Shown here one piece after another: positions 12,399-25,346 of a stretch of DNA of 64,000 nt; the first letter of the stretch is position 1; each line of letters opens with the position of its first letter. The position numbers were made by a program, and so were the translations under genes. The notes beneath the pieces are model-generated. The model saw only the letters and a list, made by a program, of their open reading frames with translations, ran no database searches and was not told where the DNA came from. The stretch covers positions 21,071,166 to 21,135,165 of the forward strand of contig OX381717.1 in assembly GCA_947462335.1 (NCBI GenBank), written 5' to 3'. The stretch is from Harmothoe impar (lineage: Eukaryota; Annelida; Polychaeta; Phyllodocida; Polynoidae).

Positions 12399-12932
12399 GG
12401 CTTTGCGTTTATGTTGCTTATGTAGGTGAGTCCTGGAAATTAAACAGTTGAAAACTTAAATGGACAGGAAACTATTTGATTTGTAGATGAAGAGGATATA
12501 CATGAAGCATCAAGTCTGATTTTCCCACTCCAATCAGTCAAAAATGTTTGTCACACCAGCGGTGGGCCAATTCCATGTAGGCCGCCCTACATTCAACTTT
12601 GTACATGCTACAAAGTAATCTAAATTCTTGGTGGATAGAGGACCAGTGGATGAGAGGTATTGATATTAACCCTTTAAGGTTAGGGGTTAAGTAGGGTTTT
12701 TGTTGTCATGATTGCTGGAATAAACCCACTTTTTTTTCATTCATCCTGCAAGGTTTATACACTCCTGCTGACCATTTGTCGGTATGATGCATGGGGGCAG
12801 TACACGCGCATTATTAGATAGCGCTCAATTGGTGCATCGTGTCAACAAATGAACAATACACCTTTAAGCATCTAGATTGATTTTTGAGCACTAATCTTCG
12901 GAGCATGTCATTTTAACTAAAATAGATTCTCT

Positions 12933-13017
12933 CACTTACCTGAGAATGAGCTGCTTCTCCAATGGCACCCAGGCACCTAGTGTCTGCTGTGGTCTGCTGG
13001 CCTTGGTCTATATATAG
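12933..13017 (-). promoter_or_regulatory. TATA promoter and 5'-UTR exon of the perilipin gene
   Basis: On the minus strand CTATATATAG (13017-13008) lies about 30 bp before a short segment ending at 12940 with a consensus donor (CTCAG|GTAAGTGAG). The next acceptor (TTTCCAG, exon start 12432) leads straight to the start codon at 12398. I infer a TATA-directed start near 12980 and a non-coding first exon of about 45 nt. Confidence 0.65.
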
Positions 13018-14691
13018 CTCAGAGATACCCCTGGTTTCATAACCTGAAGGCCATCAGGACTCCCACTGTATGTATATATACATGTGGTCAAGATCTGAAG
13101 GGGGATGTGAGGTGGAAATGGTGAGGGAGGGCAAAGGGTGCCACACTTATTAGATATGCTACACATAGCTAAAGTTGAAGGAAATTAAACCGTTATTAGT
13201 TTGCTGTATTTAGACTATATATTCTGTATTTTTATCTTTAAACCTTTATTCAAATAAATGATACACAATGTTTTGAGAGTTGTAACCCAATTCATATGAT
13301 TTCATAAACTATAATGTCCTTGTATAATAATTAAATATAGTTTTGTCACGTTGCAAACCCGGTTGCAAATGATTTTACATTTGTTTATGCTATTGAATTC
13401 TTAACGTTTCTTGTATTTGGTATTTGAACAATGAGCATAATACCAATGCTGTAAATCCTGGGATGTAGATTACAATCGTTTTCTATTATAAACAGCTAAA
13501 AAGGCCGTCTACCCCTCCTGAAATGATTATTTCATCTGAATGGTAATGCTCTACAATGAAAGTAAGAGGTGGAAAACAAAAGAAACACTCCCTTGCTGTT
13601 GGGATAGTTGGCATATTAAAGTAAATACTGTTAATTTGAATACTCAGGACCATATCTCAAAATCACAACTTCATCGGGTGAGCGAGTTGAATTGACATTC
13701 TCCTCTGAAGCAAACATAACAGAATTTATATTTCTCGGGAGTGTTCACCAAACATAATTATGCAGGGTATAATAGACACCACTTGGATCAAAAGATGGGC
13801 ACTCATAGCCCATTTTGTTCGTAGTATTTCCTTTGATAATGATATTTTCTTATTTTACTTGCATTAGAATAATGGGCAAAAGCATTCTCAAAATACATTT
13901 TGAAATGCACCCAGATATCAGAAAGGAGAATAATTGAAGATCATGTTTTTGGGTTGCTCCCTTCGGCCTTTTCCTTTTGTCTGAATTACACTTTTTACTC
14001 CTTTCATTTTATGAAATAGATCCCTGGTCTGTGCAGTCATATCTCAGTGCACCTGCACCGACCACTGTATCTAACACAACAACAGACAGTGGACATTGGT
14101 TGAAGGGTTCCTAGAAAATGTATTGGGTCGCAAGTGCCTTGTTCTCACTTATATAATTTGGGATGGAATGGATGGCGGGGGGGGGGGGGGCGTTTGCTCA
14201 ATACAGGCAGAGAGGGATGTATCAGGTTATGAAATGCTAGTTGTAACGTAACAAATTGTAACTTTTGATATGCAACCTTTGGAAAAATGATGGAATTGAT
14301 ATTTCAATCGGTACTATAAGTAAATCAGTAAGCATTACCAGTACAAGCAGACCATCTTACCAGTGCTAGAGTATTCAAATTCAAGTTCAAGTTGCAATTA
14401 CTTATTCTCCCACAGTATTTTTTAGTAAAGTAAATTTCACAGTATGTAATATACTATCAATACGTACTGATTCCGTAAAAGTATACATATAATACATAAA
14501 ATAATGTAATATAAATTACACATTCTACAATAGATATTTCCCTTGACACGTGATGCCATCATTTGTCAAAATTCTACAAAGAAAGTGCTGCTGCTAGAAG
14601 TATACTTTCTGTTTTAGTTTGCCACCTATATGATTACTAGTGTTTTTCCCAGTGCCATGTCCATTCAAATACATGTATTACACCATAAAAA

Positions 14692-14753
<62 letters not shown>
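14692..14753. repeat. TA microsatellite
   Basis: About 60 bp of pure TA repeat; the open frame across it is an artefact of the repeat. Confidence 0.95.
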
Positions 14754-14756
<3 letters not shown>

Positions 14757-15197
14757 CAGTTCATGTATAATTTATGTTATATAGAATTCATTCATCTAAC
14801 AACTATAATATTTACAGATCATATAACAAGTATTTACATACAATGTACAATCAAATTTTAGGAAATATAAGAGGACATTCAATAAAGATTCTTAGTGGAG
14901 ATACACACCTGTCTTAATGTAAAATTAAATACCCAGTCTATTTATTTCTGCCTATGTTACCGTATACATTCCTGTGAAATCATCAAGCTGTGTTTCTTAC
15001 ACATAGTCAAAGTGATTTACTAATAATACTACTTATATGACTAATGTATGTATAGTCATCTGGCTATGGGGTCGGGTGGGTGGGTCAAAATTTTGATGAT
15101 ATATTCACTAGTGACTATAGCTTTTATCATTAAATACTGTAAAGGGGCACACAGACGAATCATAAGCGCAGCCCTTTGTCATACTGGCCAGCTGACT

Positions 15198-15535
15198 ATC
15201 GGGACTAGGTCAGTTACCTGGCTGTGATACCAATCTCTGTAAACCTGCATGGGTGACCACTGCATGTAATACCCAGTGGACATTGAATTGTACAATACCC
15301 TTTGATAACCCAGTTCCTGGTAACGAGTTTCAACTGATATCTATTTCCATGAAGGCACTGATAGTCTGGTTCCCTGAAGGTAAGTCTGACCCAGTGCTAA
15401 CCCCCTTTTAGGACAATGATAGTGACTATCAGGGACCTGGTTAGTCACCTTTATTTGTGACCTATGTATATGAACCCTGGGTGACCAGTGTATGTAACAG
15501 TGGGCATTGCTGTACAACACTGATAAAATGAAAGC
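15198..15535. repeat. Diverged direct duplication of about 110 bp
   Basis: Copy one (about 15196-15305) and copy two (about 15423-15530) share GACTATC.GG, GGGTGACCA, ..GCATGTAA/..GTATGTAA, AGTGG and TTGTACAA in the same order, about 230 bp apart. They are probably remnants of an old element. Confidence 0.5.
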
Positions 15536-15615
15536 CCCTAAAGTTGTCAAGTTGTCAAATAGTTGTCTTACGAGAAGACTTTAGGGTATTTTCATTGATT
15601 GTCATAAATAAAAAA

Positions 15616-16273
15616 CACTGAAAAATCTATGAGAGAAAAGGTAATCAAGGGTGATTACTTTTTGTAATCACGGTGATTGTGACACAGATTACTTGGTAAT
15701 CACTAGAGTTATCATATGTGATGACCCAGGGTGATCACCGTGATTACTTTAAAAGGGTTTTCTATGATTAATTTCATATAATTTATTTCTCTGTACAACA
15801 ACTAATAAGTTTATAATTACCCCCTCCTCCTGTCATCATACTTTAATTGAGAGCACTTCTGGCCTTCATGGCAAGCCCAAAAATAAGGCCTATATGGGTA
15901 CAGTAACCTGCAGCTTATCCTTACATTGGTACATGTATATGGTTTAGACACAAAAAAGATGTCTATGTATACATATATATATTCTTGTAATAATTTTGCT
16001 CAACTTTTCAATTACTTGGGTTTCTAATGGGATAATATTTTTGATATATTTTATTTTTATAAGTTTCTATGATTATAGTTAATATAGATATAAATCCATA
16101 GATAGCCTGAAGTAGGTGCTGTACGTTCCATACTGTCTAGTAGGGCCGCCTAGTGGCGAATATTGTAATCAAGATGATGACTTTGGGTCATCACCGTGAT
16201 GACCTTAACTCATCAGCTGGGCATGATTACTAATCAGCAGTGATTAGTTTCAGATATGTCTAAGTTTTCAGTG
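15616..16273 (+). mobile_element. Element A copy 1, termini CACTGAAAA, palindrome-rich interior
   Basis: It is bounded by CACTGAAAAATCTA and TAAGTTTTCAGTG. The interior carries many overlapping copies of palindromic words such as GTGATCACCGTGATTAC and TCATCACCGTGATGA, clustered near the two ends around an AT-rich centre. An inverted, colinear copy occupies 20536-21236. No transposase frame is visible. Confidence 0.75.
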
Positions 16274-16554
16274 TTAAGTTAACAGTTGTCTATCTGGGGA
16301 CTACCACGCTACCATCCCACAAGACGACACTAGATGCATCTGACTGACAAAGTTAGCCCAGGCGGTGGACCACTCCAAGTGACAAGTCTATGGTCATCGA
16401 ATTTACAACCCTATAAACCTTTTCACAGCTGCATACCACGGCAAATGTGATATATACCTTTTGTCATTATGACGCATGAATATAGCCCTGGTGAGTCTAT
16501 TGGCCGAGCTAGAATTCATACATTATGCTGACCATTTGGAAATTCTAGGGCTGG

Positions 16555-16705
16555 CGCAGTGACAAGTTTGGAGCTGGCAAACGTCATGTTTTGGTCTGGA
16601 AAATGCCAAGTGGGTCTTCTATCTGACAACTCCAACTAGAAGACCCGCTTCCTTGTCGCTTAAAAGAATCTGCGGACAGGTTTACTTTTCCAGTCGAGAT
16701 ACCCT
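16555..16705. mobile_element. Partial copy of the 9.85-kb MITE
   Basis: GTGGGTCTTCTATCT..AGAAGACCCGCTTCCTTGTC and the end GGACAGGTTTACTTTTCCAG match the interior hairpin and right terminus of the 9850-10108 element. The other terminus is eroded. Confidence 0.5.
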
Positions 16706-18100
16706 TTGATAATCCACTTCCCAAGTATTCACTGATACATCCATTTCTGTCGGCACAGAACCTTGTTGATAGTTAGTTGATTAACGTTGACCAACAATTT
16801 TTCAAATTGAACAGTCCAGAGTGTTCATTGGGCAAAAAATGGTTGCTAACCACCACTTAACATCGATACAACGTCGAACTGATCTTTGTACAGACTAGGA
16901 TCCAGTCTCGGGCCCCAAATGTAGGTTTACAGTCTTACAGATAGATCTATACCTATACACTAATACTGTGTATCATCACTCAGAAGAACGTGGGTTCGAA
17001 TCCCACTTTGTTCAATTAGCACTACTTTTGGTATCTGCATAATGCACCTGAATGAAACTAAAGTACCTAGTCACACATTTAGTAGGTAATATGTCAGTAT
17101 CCGTGATATTTATGCTTCAAATGGGTTGAATAGATTGCAAAAAACATACTACCTATTGTGCCATGGTGGAATTCAAACCCACACTCCTCATTAAAAATGA
17201 TCCAGGATTCCGGATCATTTTCTGTAGATATAAACTTATCCAGGCCCAGTTATGGGCCTTGGAGTGCTCGAGGCTGACTAGGACCAGGACAAAATAAACC
17301 TATTACAGTAACAGTCTCATAATAGAGCGTTTGTAGGTCGGAAAAAAGGTGTTTTCATGAGTAGAATTGAAAAATTATTAGATCATGATTAGACCACAAT
17401 AAATTGTGTTTCAGGAGCATTTGGAGTTAAAAGCAGCATATTCACCGAGTGTATCCCCCTCACAATTCTAGTACTCTTCTAGTCTAACTCCCCAATTGCC
17501 CCAAGGACATAAATTAATACATACGAACAGAAAAGTGTTCCGTACGTGGTGTCTCTACCACGCACCTTTAGATTTGTAGATAAAGGTTATCAGCAAATAA
17601 TACACTGTGAACTATTGATTTAAAGTCTCAGCGCACCTGAGATAACAGCTGTAAGAGGTTCAGAGTGCCTTTTGGTAAGTCAGGTGACGGGCTTCTTCTA
17701 CGATTTCTATTCTCACACGCAATTACCTCAAATTAACCAATCTTAAGGACAAATTTGATTTTCGGATGAAAACTATGAGGAAGGCCTCAAAGAAGAGTCC
17801 AGTGTGAAAAAGTTACAGGAGGCTAGAATCACTTAGAGACACAGAGGGACACAGAGATCGGTACACTGGTAAGGTAAGTGGGACCTTTAGTCAATAAGTC
17901 ATGTGATTCATATCCCCTTGTTAATAACCTGATCATTTTTATCTGTTGCTGTGTCATGATTATGCACTTACCAAGGGTAATTACTCTTCCTGAATTGAGT
18001 ATGTTCATTAAAGAACCCAGTTCCTAGCGCATAGCGTAATAAAGCGTGTACTACTGCATGTATAGCATTGACGCTATTGCAGTAGACTGCCGCCCTTCAT

Positions 18101-18393
18101 GGGAGTGGTCATTAAAATATTAATAGTGGTTGGGCACAGTAACATTTGCCTGCCCACGCTTGTTATCTCTTTGTTCTTACCCTATGAGATTTGTCCAAGT
18201 ATATTTGTTGTGCCCCCCCCACCAGTATTGTTCAAAATGTTCGTTTACTCCCTTAATTATGCACGGGGGAATTGTTCTAGTGAACTCTATGGTATCCAGA
18301 TACTAGTTGCACCCCCTCGAGCCTCTAGGTTACTTTTGTTCCTCAAAATTGACCACCACACCCCCCCCCCCGACATTAGCAAATGACCACTCC
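18101..18393. mobile_element. Short inverted-repeat element with poly-C tracts
   Basis: GGGAGTGGTCATT (18101-18113) is mirrored by AAATGACCACTCC (18381-18393). The interior has C-rich runs next to AAAATTGACCACCAC-type motifs. It probably belongs to the same family as the element at 0.75-1.0 kb. Confidence 0.55.
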
Positions 18394-18832
18394 GTTAGAC
18401 GCATGTCCACACATGTAGATATAGTGACGCACACAGATACAGGCCCGGGACTGTACATGACTGCCGTCTTATCTTAATGTACAGCCTTATCTGTTTGTCT
18501 AAGATCAGAGAGTAGTCTTCTAGCACAGAAGCTCTCTAGATACTCAATATGGGGATTAAGGGGACCCCGGGAAAAGTTTACATCGAATCACTTAGGGTCA
18601 TGATAACATGACATGGTGATGGTGCTTTTGGCGACAGTGACGCTCACTTTTCTGAGGGTGCTACTGCAAGACAGCACCCTGTCACGTTTTGTCCACAGGC
18701 CACAAAGTTAAAGGTTACAGTTTATTACGTCATAACTGTAGGCAACATCATATTCTATGATGTAGGATGTGTTGCCAGGATGGTATATTCAGTCATCTAA
18801 TGATTTTTTTTATGTACTTACTAAAACTGATA

Positions 18833-18960
18833 AGGCCAAATGAAAAAAAAAGGTTTGTTTCAGGTCACCCGATCGACCCTAGCAAAACAGGGCCGACCCT
18901 ACGTTTTTTTTGTGCAAATCTGAACCATACCTTTTATTTCTTTTGACCTAATGGACCTTG
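18833..18960. mobile_element. Fragment of the GGTTTGTTTCAGGT element family
   Basis: Contains the family terminus AAAAGGTTTGTTTCAGGT, then CACCCGAT.GACCC and GGGCCGACCCTACG; the far end is not clear. A related but more diverged piece runs from about 19240 to 19460. Confidence 0.5.
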
Positions 18961-19803
18961 CGAAGTTCTTGTCTGAAGATGTAAATTAAGTTCATACAAA
19001 GAGTTTGATGATGGGCGTGGAGACTTCGTAGCATGTGGACAAAACGTGACTCCACACACCCCATGGTTAAATAGCCCTTTAAGGATGACGTGAGGCCTCA
19101 ATGCTTTATGTACATTGGTCATCCTCGGCATCAATGCAGCTCCCGAAAGTAACTTGCGAAAATTCATATTGACTCTTCTGGAGTTCATCAACTTTGTTGC
19201 ATCCCTGCATCATGACTACAAATGGCATAGCAAATTGTGTCAGGTCAAAAAAGTGAAAGGTATGTTTCAGGTCACATGGTCTGAAAAAATCTAGGGTTAG
19301 GTGGTGTTTTTTTTCATTGAGTTGTTTTCTCTGGCCTGAAAAATACCCAGAAATTGACTCGTGAACATTGAAATTGACTCTGGAATACCTCCAAAATGAC
19401 CTAACATATAAGATACATATATTTAAACAATTTTTAGGGTCGGCCCTATCTTTATTCGAATTCATGTATCGCCAAAACAAACACTTCTGAAAGCCAGGCA
19501 CTGTCTGACTTTTAGAAAATGGTAGTTTTGACGACATTGACTCTCACATTTCTCTCTGTGCACCCTTAAATGGTTAGTAGACAAGACCTCAATCCCTACT
19601 CAGCTGCAGAAATCAAAAGTCCACTATTTTTTAAAATAAACATTATCAAAATAAGTTATCCGAAGATGGAAAGGAATGCAAGGCTCGGGTTATGGTCACG
19701 ATTAAATAATCATTGGCTGATGATGTGAATAATATTATTCCAATAGTATGTGGATACCAATATCTCTCTAACTTAACCCTTTTTAGGTGACAGAATGTTT
19801 TAA

Positions 19804-20053
19804 GGCCAAGAAAAAGAGGTTTGTTTCAGGTAACATGGTAAGAAAATCTAGTGTCGGTAGGTCGGATCTTTTAACCTTTTTTTAAAAAAACATGAAAGTA
19901 CTCGCCAGCCTCTCCGAAGACCCTAAAATTGACCCAAAAAGGGTAAAAATACGAAAATTAGTTTTCTTTAAAATTGCATAAAAAGAAACGTAGGGTCGGT
20001 CCTATTTTGACAGGGTCGGTCGGGTGACCAGAAACAAGCCTCTTTTTTTGGCC
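19804..20053. mobile_element. GGTTTGTTTCAGGT element, full-length copy
   Basis: The left end GGCCAAGAAAAAGAGGTTTG is mirrored by the right end ..GCCTCTTTTTTTGGCC. Inside, GGTAGGTCGGAT and TAGGGTCGGTC motifs are also arranged near each end. About 250 bp, no coding capacity. Confidence 0.7.
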
Positions 20054-20252
20054 CATGTCAGTGACACTTAACGGCGGTACCAATTGGTGGTGATGGTGGG
20101 GGGAGGGGGAGGGGGCACTGTATTTATGCAGCATATCGACTTTCCCTATGTTCCATCATGATGATCAAGTTATTCGCAAGTGTTGTATGAACATTAGTCA
20201 TTCTTCTAGAGTTCTGTTAGAGTTTGGACGCAAAAATAAATGACATATATAG

Positions 20253-20402
20253 ACAAAACTCCACGCCATTGACATACATGCACATCATACTTCACGAGTT
20301 GAAGCTGGGTCATATCACACGATGCCGAAGGCTGAGTGTGATATGACACAGCTTCACCGAGTGATGTATTATGTACATGTATGTTAATAAGTGGGGTTTT
20401 GT
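20253..20402. repeat. 150-bp imperfect palindrome
   Basis: CAAAACTCCACGCCATTGAC..CATCATACTTCAC on the left pairs with GTGATGTATTATG..AATAAGTGGGGTTTTG on the right. The centre is the near-perfect pair GTCATATCACAC / GTGTGATATGAC. It could form a long hairpin. A second, 12-bp-arm hairpin (CCGTACTCCATG / CATGGAGTACGG) follows at 20475-20502. Confidence 0.6.
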
Positions 20403-20535
20403 GTTTATTACATGGCCCTACTCTCTTTAAATGAAGAAAATCAACAAATTTGGAGGCCATGGAGTATGGCCACACCGTACTCCATGGGGGCATGGAGTAC
20501 GGAGCTCCCATAGGCTTAGCATAGAGAAGGCCGTA

Positions 20536-21236
20536 CACTGAAAACTTAGGCATATCTGAAACTAATCACTGCTGATTAGTTTGGGTAATCATGCTGATTT
20601 GTTAGAGTAAAGTCATCACGGTGATGACTGAAAGTCATCAGGGTGATGACCGGAGTCATCATCTCGATTACAATATTTGCCACCAGAGGGCCCCACTAGA
20701 CAATAATCGAATGTGCAGGACCTACTCCAGGCCATCTATAGATTGATATCCTTATTAACTCTAATTAAAGGATCTTATTAAATCAAACATTTAAAGAATA
20801 TCATCACATCAGAAACTTAAGTAATTTAGAGGTTAGTTTTGACCAAATTTCTCAAGAGCAGACATATGTGTACACATGGACACCTTTTGTCTGGCTTAAC
20901 CCACATTTACTAATGCAAGAATATACTGTTGGTTACTATACACATATATGCCTTGTTGGGCTTGCTATGAGGACTAGAAGTGCTTTCAATCAATGTATGA
21001 TGACAGGTGAAGGCGGGGGTGTTATTGATAATTGGGGGTTGATACCTTGTTGAACAGAGAAATAAGTTATATGAAATTAATCATAGATTATTTTTAAAAA
21101 GTAATCACGGTGATGACACTGGGTCATCACATATGATTACTTTAGTGATTACTAAGTAATCACAGGTGTCGTCATCACTGTGATGACAAAAAGTAATCAC
21201 TCTTGATTACTATTTCCCCCCATAGAGTTTTCAGTG
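20536..21236 (-). mobile_element. Element A copy 2, inverted
   Basis: This is the reverse complement of the 15616-16273 copy, with the same termini (CACTGAAAA..TTTTCAGTG) and order of internal words. Both share the TGATTAGT, TCATCACCGTGATGA and GTAATCAC clusters and an end segment rich in GATTACT. Confidence 0.75.
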
Positions 21237-22330
21237 TACCACCATGTAATAAAAATGTATGTTGTGTGTTTTGAGATAACAGTGCATTTCTAAATTTGAA
21301 GAACTGGTAAAAAGAAATCTCTTTGATTTGATTGTTTGGTGTGTTTTCTTTTGTAAAACGACATAAATCCAAAAACAGGCATTATTTCTGGGGGGCATCA
21401 ATGATACACAAACAAGTAGTTTCAAAAAGTTCTTGCATCATATTTTATTTGATTAAAAAAAATCGTTTTGCAAACCATTATAAATCCAAAAAGCAGGTGT
21501 TTTCTTTGTGTATTACATAATAGGGCCTTGGTAAATTTTGGGGGGGCCCAAACATATTCAGGCCCCCCCCCTCCTCTGTGATTGGGGGGGCCCGGGCCCC
21601 CCTGGCCCCCCCCCTTTTCCTACGCCACTGACAATTCTATTTGATTTACCCTAGCCTATAGCTATGGCTCCGAGTTGTTTTTTCCAGGTTTTATATTTTG
21701 TAAAGCATGGGACATTCTCCGTCCGTCTTAGATATAGCCCGTTTAGCAATGGTATCTGAGTGGGTAAGGGGCACGTGCATGAACAAGTTGTCTGGTTGGG
21801 TAAGGGGCAATTCTAGAATTGTGCAAATTCTGTTCTTGTGCCTGACATAATTTACCTATTTTCATTTGATATCAATCTGAACAAGGATTGCTAATTACAG
21901 GGATGTATTTGAAAACATAAACCAAATGTTTAATCCATGTATACGGGTGAGAATTTTGAAAAATGTCACTTTTGGGTGTTTTTCACCTTCAAACAGCTCT
22001 GCAATAAAAATGGCTGCACCAATCCAGTTTTTTCTTTTTTTATAGAATAGGTACCAGTCCAGGCATTCAGAAAAATGTAAAATCATGGATGGAAAGTGGA
22101 TATTTTTCAAGTTATCAGCCTCCAAAGGGCTAAAATACCCCAAAACTGTCCGTCAAACCTTTCTTTACATTTTTCATAACTCCCCCACCTCAACAAAAAC
22201 AGTCACAACCCTGCCTAATCATGGTTTCCTATTAGTTATATATGTTAATGTCTCACACATACAATTTTTTTTTAAAGATATCTTTGCTCAATTGGTCAAT
22301 ATAGCCTGTTGTATTGAAAATGCCACTCGT

Positions 22331-23967
22331 GTAACTGCCGACACTTTTACATTTGGTTCTTCCACAGGACAATTAGTAAGTGTCACCAAATGTGCTTTTT
22401 GCTTTCAATCTTGAGGGATATATGTATACTAAAACTGGTAAAAATTTCGTGGGGATACACCCATTATTGAGGGCTCCAGGCCTAAAAATGTATTTTTGGA
22501 AAATGATAAAAGTGTCGGCAATTACGGTAAGTTTCCTCTATAAATCTAGAAATACCCCATGCTTATCATTTCTAAGACATGTATAACCATGAGAGGTATA
22601 TGTTTATTCAATCTGGATATGATTTGCAGCCTAATCCCTTGCTCTTGTGTAGTGGGACAAGGGGCGCAACATTCACGTAACTGCCGACACTTTTACGTAA
22701 CTGCCGACACTTTTACTCTGGTCTATTGTAAAACCTTTCCTGATGCTGTAATATTGTGCATCCCCTGGAAATCTCAAACCAACTTTTGGAAATGGACACT
22801 AATACATAATATAGTGTGATTTTATAGCAGTTTGGCATGTTTTAGTTTACTAAAAGGGTTGTTAAAGGGTGTCTCAGAGAGAAAATGAACAAAATGTCAA
22901 CAGAAATCCCTGTTGAGTCCGTAATTATCATCTTAATTGTGTTTTTTGTGGTTTATATTATGCCTACACATCCCCTTCAACATTTTAGTGTGCTATACTT
23001 ATGCTAAGAACATGCTTGTGATAAATACAGCAGAAAATAGTCATTCATATAGTAAAAGTGTCGGCAGTTACGCAGAAATGTATTTATTGCCATACACACC
23101 TTAATATTAATGGTATAAACATTTTCTCTGCACAGCATGATGAGGGGCTATGTGCTGTAATAGCTTGAACAAATAATATATAAATTCTGCTGATTTTTCA
23201 ATTTGTCAGGGTTGACTAAGAATCCGTAACTGCCGACACTTTTATTATATTTTGTAAAATATACTACTTTCACTCAGTCAATCATCTCCATATTTTAACA
23301 GAGAAAGCCCCTATGGGACTTCTACCATCCCAAATAGTCATTTTGCCCATACTGCACGACTCATTTTTTTCCCCTAAAAGTGACTGGCCTTACATTTTTA
23401 CCTAAATTTTCTCTTATTTCGACATATTTTAAGGAATACCATTTGGTATAAAATGTGTTATAACTGGTGTATTTTAGGGTTAAAATATACATCCATCCTG
23501 TTTTGTACATAGAAATATAGAATAGATAGCTGTGGAAGGTGTTTGAGATATGTAGCAGAGGTTATGCCATGTGATAACCAATGGCGTAACTGCCGACACT
23601 TTTACTCTAAAAATAAGCTGGTTTTACGAGCTCACCATGCCTAGAGAGGTATCTTTGTATGTGAAATGATTCTTGCTATTGCAAGTACACATGTTGAAGA
23701 TAACACAAAGTGATTTTGATGGCAAAAAGGACCGTTTTGAGAAAATTAGACTAAAGTTGGTGATTTAGTGGAAATATTTCATCATTTTCAATATTTTCGC
23801 AAAGTTTGCTGAGCGACAAATCAAAAAGTTTATGGCCAAGTGTTTTCAAACTTGGTATGTCTATTCACAAATACTAAGGTTACTTGTAAATGAATTTAGG
23901 AGTCACTGTGGTGTTTCTTTGATATAATAACCATGTTGTAATAGTTTTGGGCGTAACACTTTTACTC
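22331..23967. repeat. Interspersed 20-bp motif GTAACTGCCGACACTTTTAC
   Basis: Plus orientation: 22331-22350 (exact), 22677-22696 and 22697-22716 (exact, back to back), 23226-23244, 23586-23605, and a copy lacking CTGCCGA near 23952-23967. Minus orientation: about 22505-22524 (one mismatch or two) and 23052-23071 (exact). The DNA between copies is unrelated and spacers run from 0 to about 360 bp. No gene is seen nearby. See findings. Confidence 0.85.
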
Positions 23968-24290
23968 TATAATGTGTTCGCCGGTCAATAAAAACTGCAC
24001 CGGTAGGGGTAGAACCATGCAATTATTGTTTTTGGACACCCAAGATATATGTCTTTCAATGTAAGAAACTTGCATAAAGATGAATTGAGTTTTGTGAATT
24101 TTCATGATTACTCACTTTTGACCCCAGAATGTGACATTTTTCAAAAATCTGACCCATACATATCAGCACTAACAGTGGCCTGGTAATCTAAGGTGTGTAT
24201 AGAATCTTGACACGATGTAAGACAAGATACTGCTGTGTGCTCCTTATATGCAGTGAAGATTCGGTATACCAGTGGGCCTCACTTCACTAA

Positions 24291-24534
24291 GGCCAAAAAA
24301 AAGGTTTGTTTCAGGTAATATGGGAGGAAAATGTAGGGTCGCAATCGGTAGGTCGGATTTTTTTTTTAATTTTGTATTTTTTCTTAAACATGAATGTACT
24401 AGCCAGCCTCGCTGCAAACCCTAATATTGATCAAAAAATGTTAAAAGACATCTTCAAAATTGCATAAAAAACGTAGGGTCGGCCCTATTTACATAGGGTC
24501 AGTCGGGTGACCTGAAATAAATCCTTTTTTTGGG
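24291..24534. mobile_element. GGTTTGTTTCAGGT element, full-length copy
   Basis: The ends GGCCAAAAAAAAGGTTTGTT and ..AAATCCTTTTTTTGGGC are inverted repeats. The interior order (GGTAGGTCGGAT near the left, TAGGGTCGGCCCTATT near the right) matches the 19.8-kb copy. Confidence 0.7.
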
Positions 24535-25346
24535 CTAACTTAAAGCACCATCTATGCAGCATCTCGGTGACATAACGATACTTCGATGTTCAGAAGATCG
24601 GAAAATCTCACGGTGACCTGAAATGACGGAACTTCATATAGCGATGAGTAGTTGGAAAAGAGGCTGACTTGGTCGCAGGAGAGAACTGGAACCACAGTAA
24701 TAGGAAGGTAAGCTTTGAATTTTGCCATACTGTATTAAGAGTGATGCCTTAATGGGGAGTGCTTCACATGTAGGCTTCTTGGATCGGGGGGGGGGGAATC
24801 TCTACCCTTTGATCGGAGGAGGGGGGCGGAATTTACCTTCTCTTAGGGGGGGGGGGGGTGAATCATTTCACCTATTTTCAGCATAAAGGCCCCTGCACTA
24901 TGTTGCTTTTAAGGGCGCATGCACGCAACGATTTACAACTCATTTATTGAGGGTTGGAAAAGATGGGCACATCCGCACAAATTCTCACCATCCCCTCACC
25001 CTGTTTAAAAAAAATAAACACTGCCTTAGGTCTCTCAAATTCAGACCTCTGATGATCGGGAACCCCAAAATAGGCCAAGAGTATATTGACCTGTAACTAT
25101 GAACTAATACATGTGAAACATTGCTAGTCCGTGCATGAGTCTGTGTTAAAGAATATTTTTCATCATGGGCTATGCTGCATTAAAACAAGTTTAGGTGCAT
25201 ATATACAAATAGAAACTGTTAACATGGTCGCTATCAATGAAACACAATTATCTATGGCCATGAGGTCATGAACATACTATAGGCCTACTGCAGATAACTG
25301 TAGAGGGTCCCCCTCAGCTGTTATCTTATCACACCTATAAGCTAGG

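Noticed and set aside
16986..17010. A complete tRNA gene
   Set aside because: Only the T arm matches; no acceptor, D or anticodon stems can be drawn around it.
22331..23967. CRISPR array
   Set aside because: Copies occur on both strands with irregular spacing of 0-360 bp, and the genome is clearly animal.
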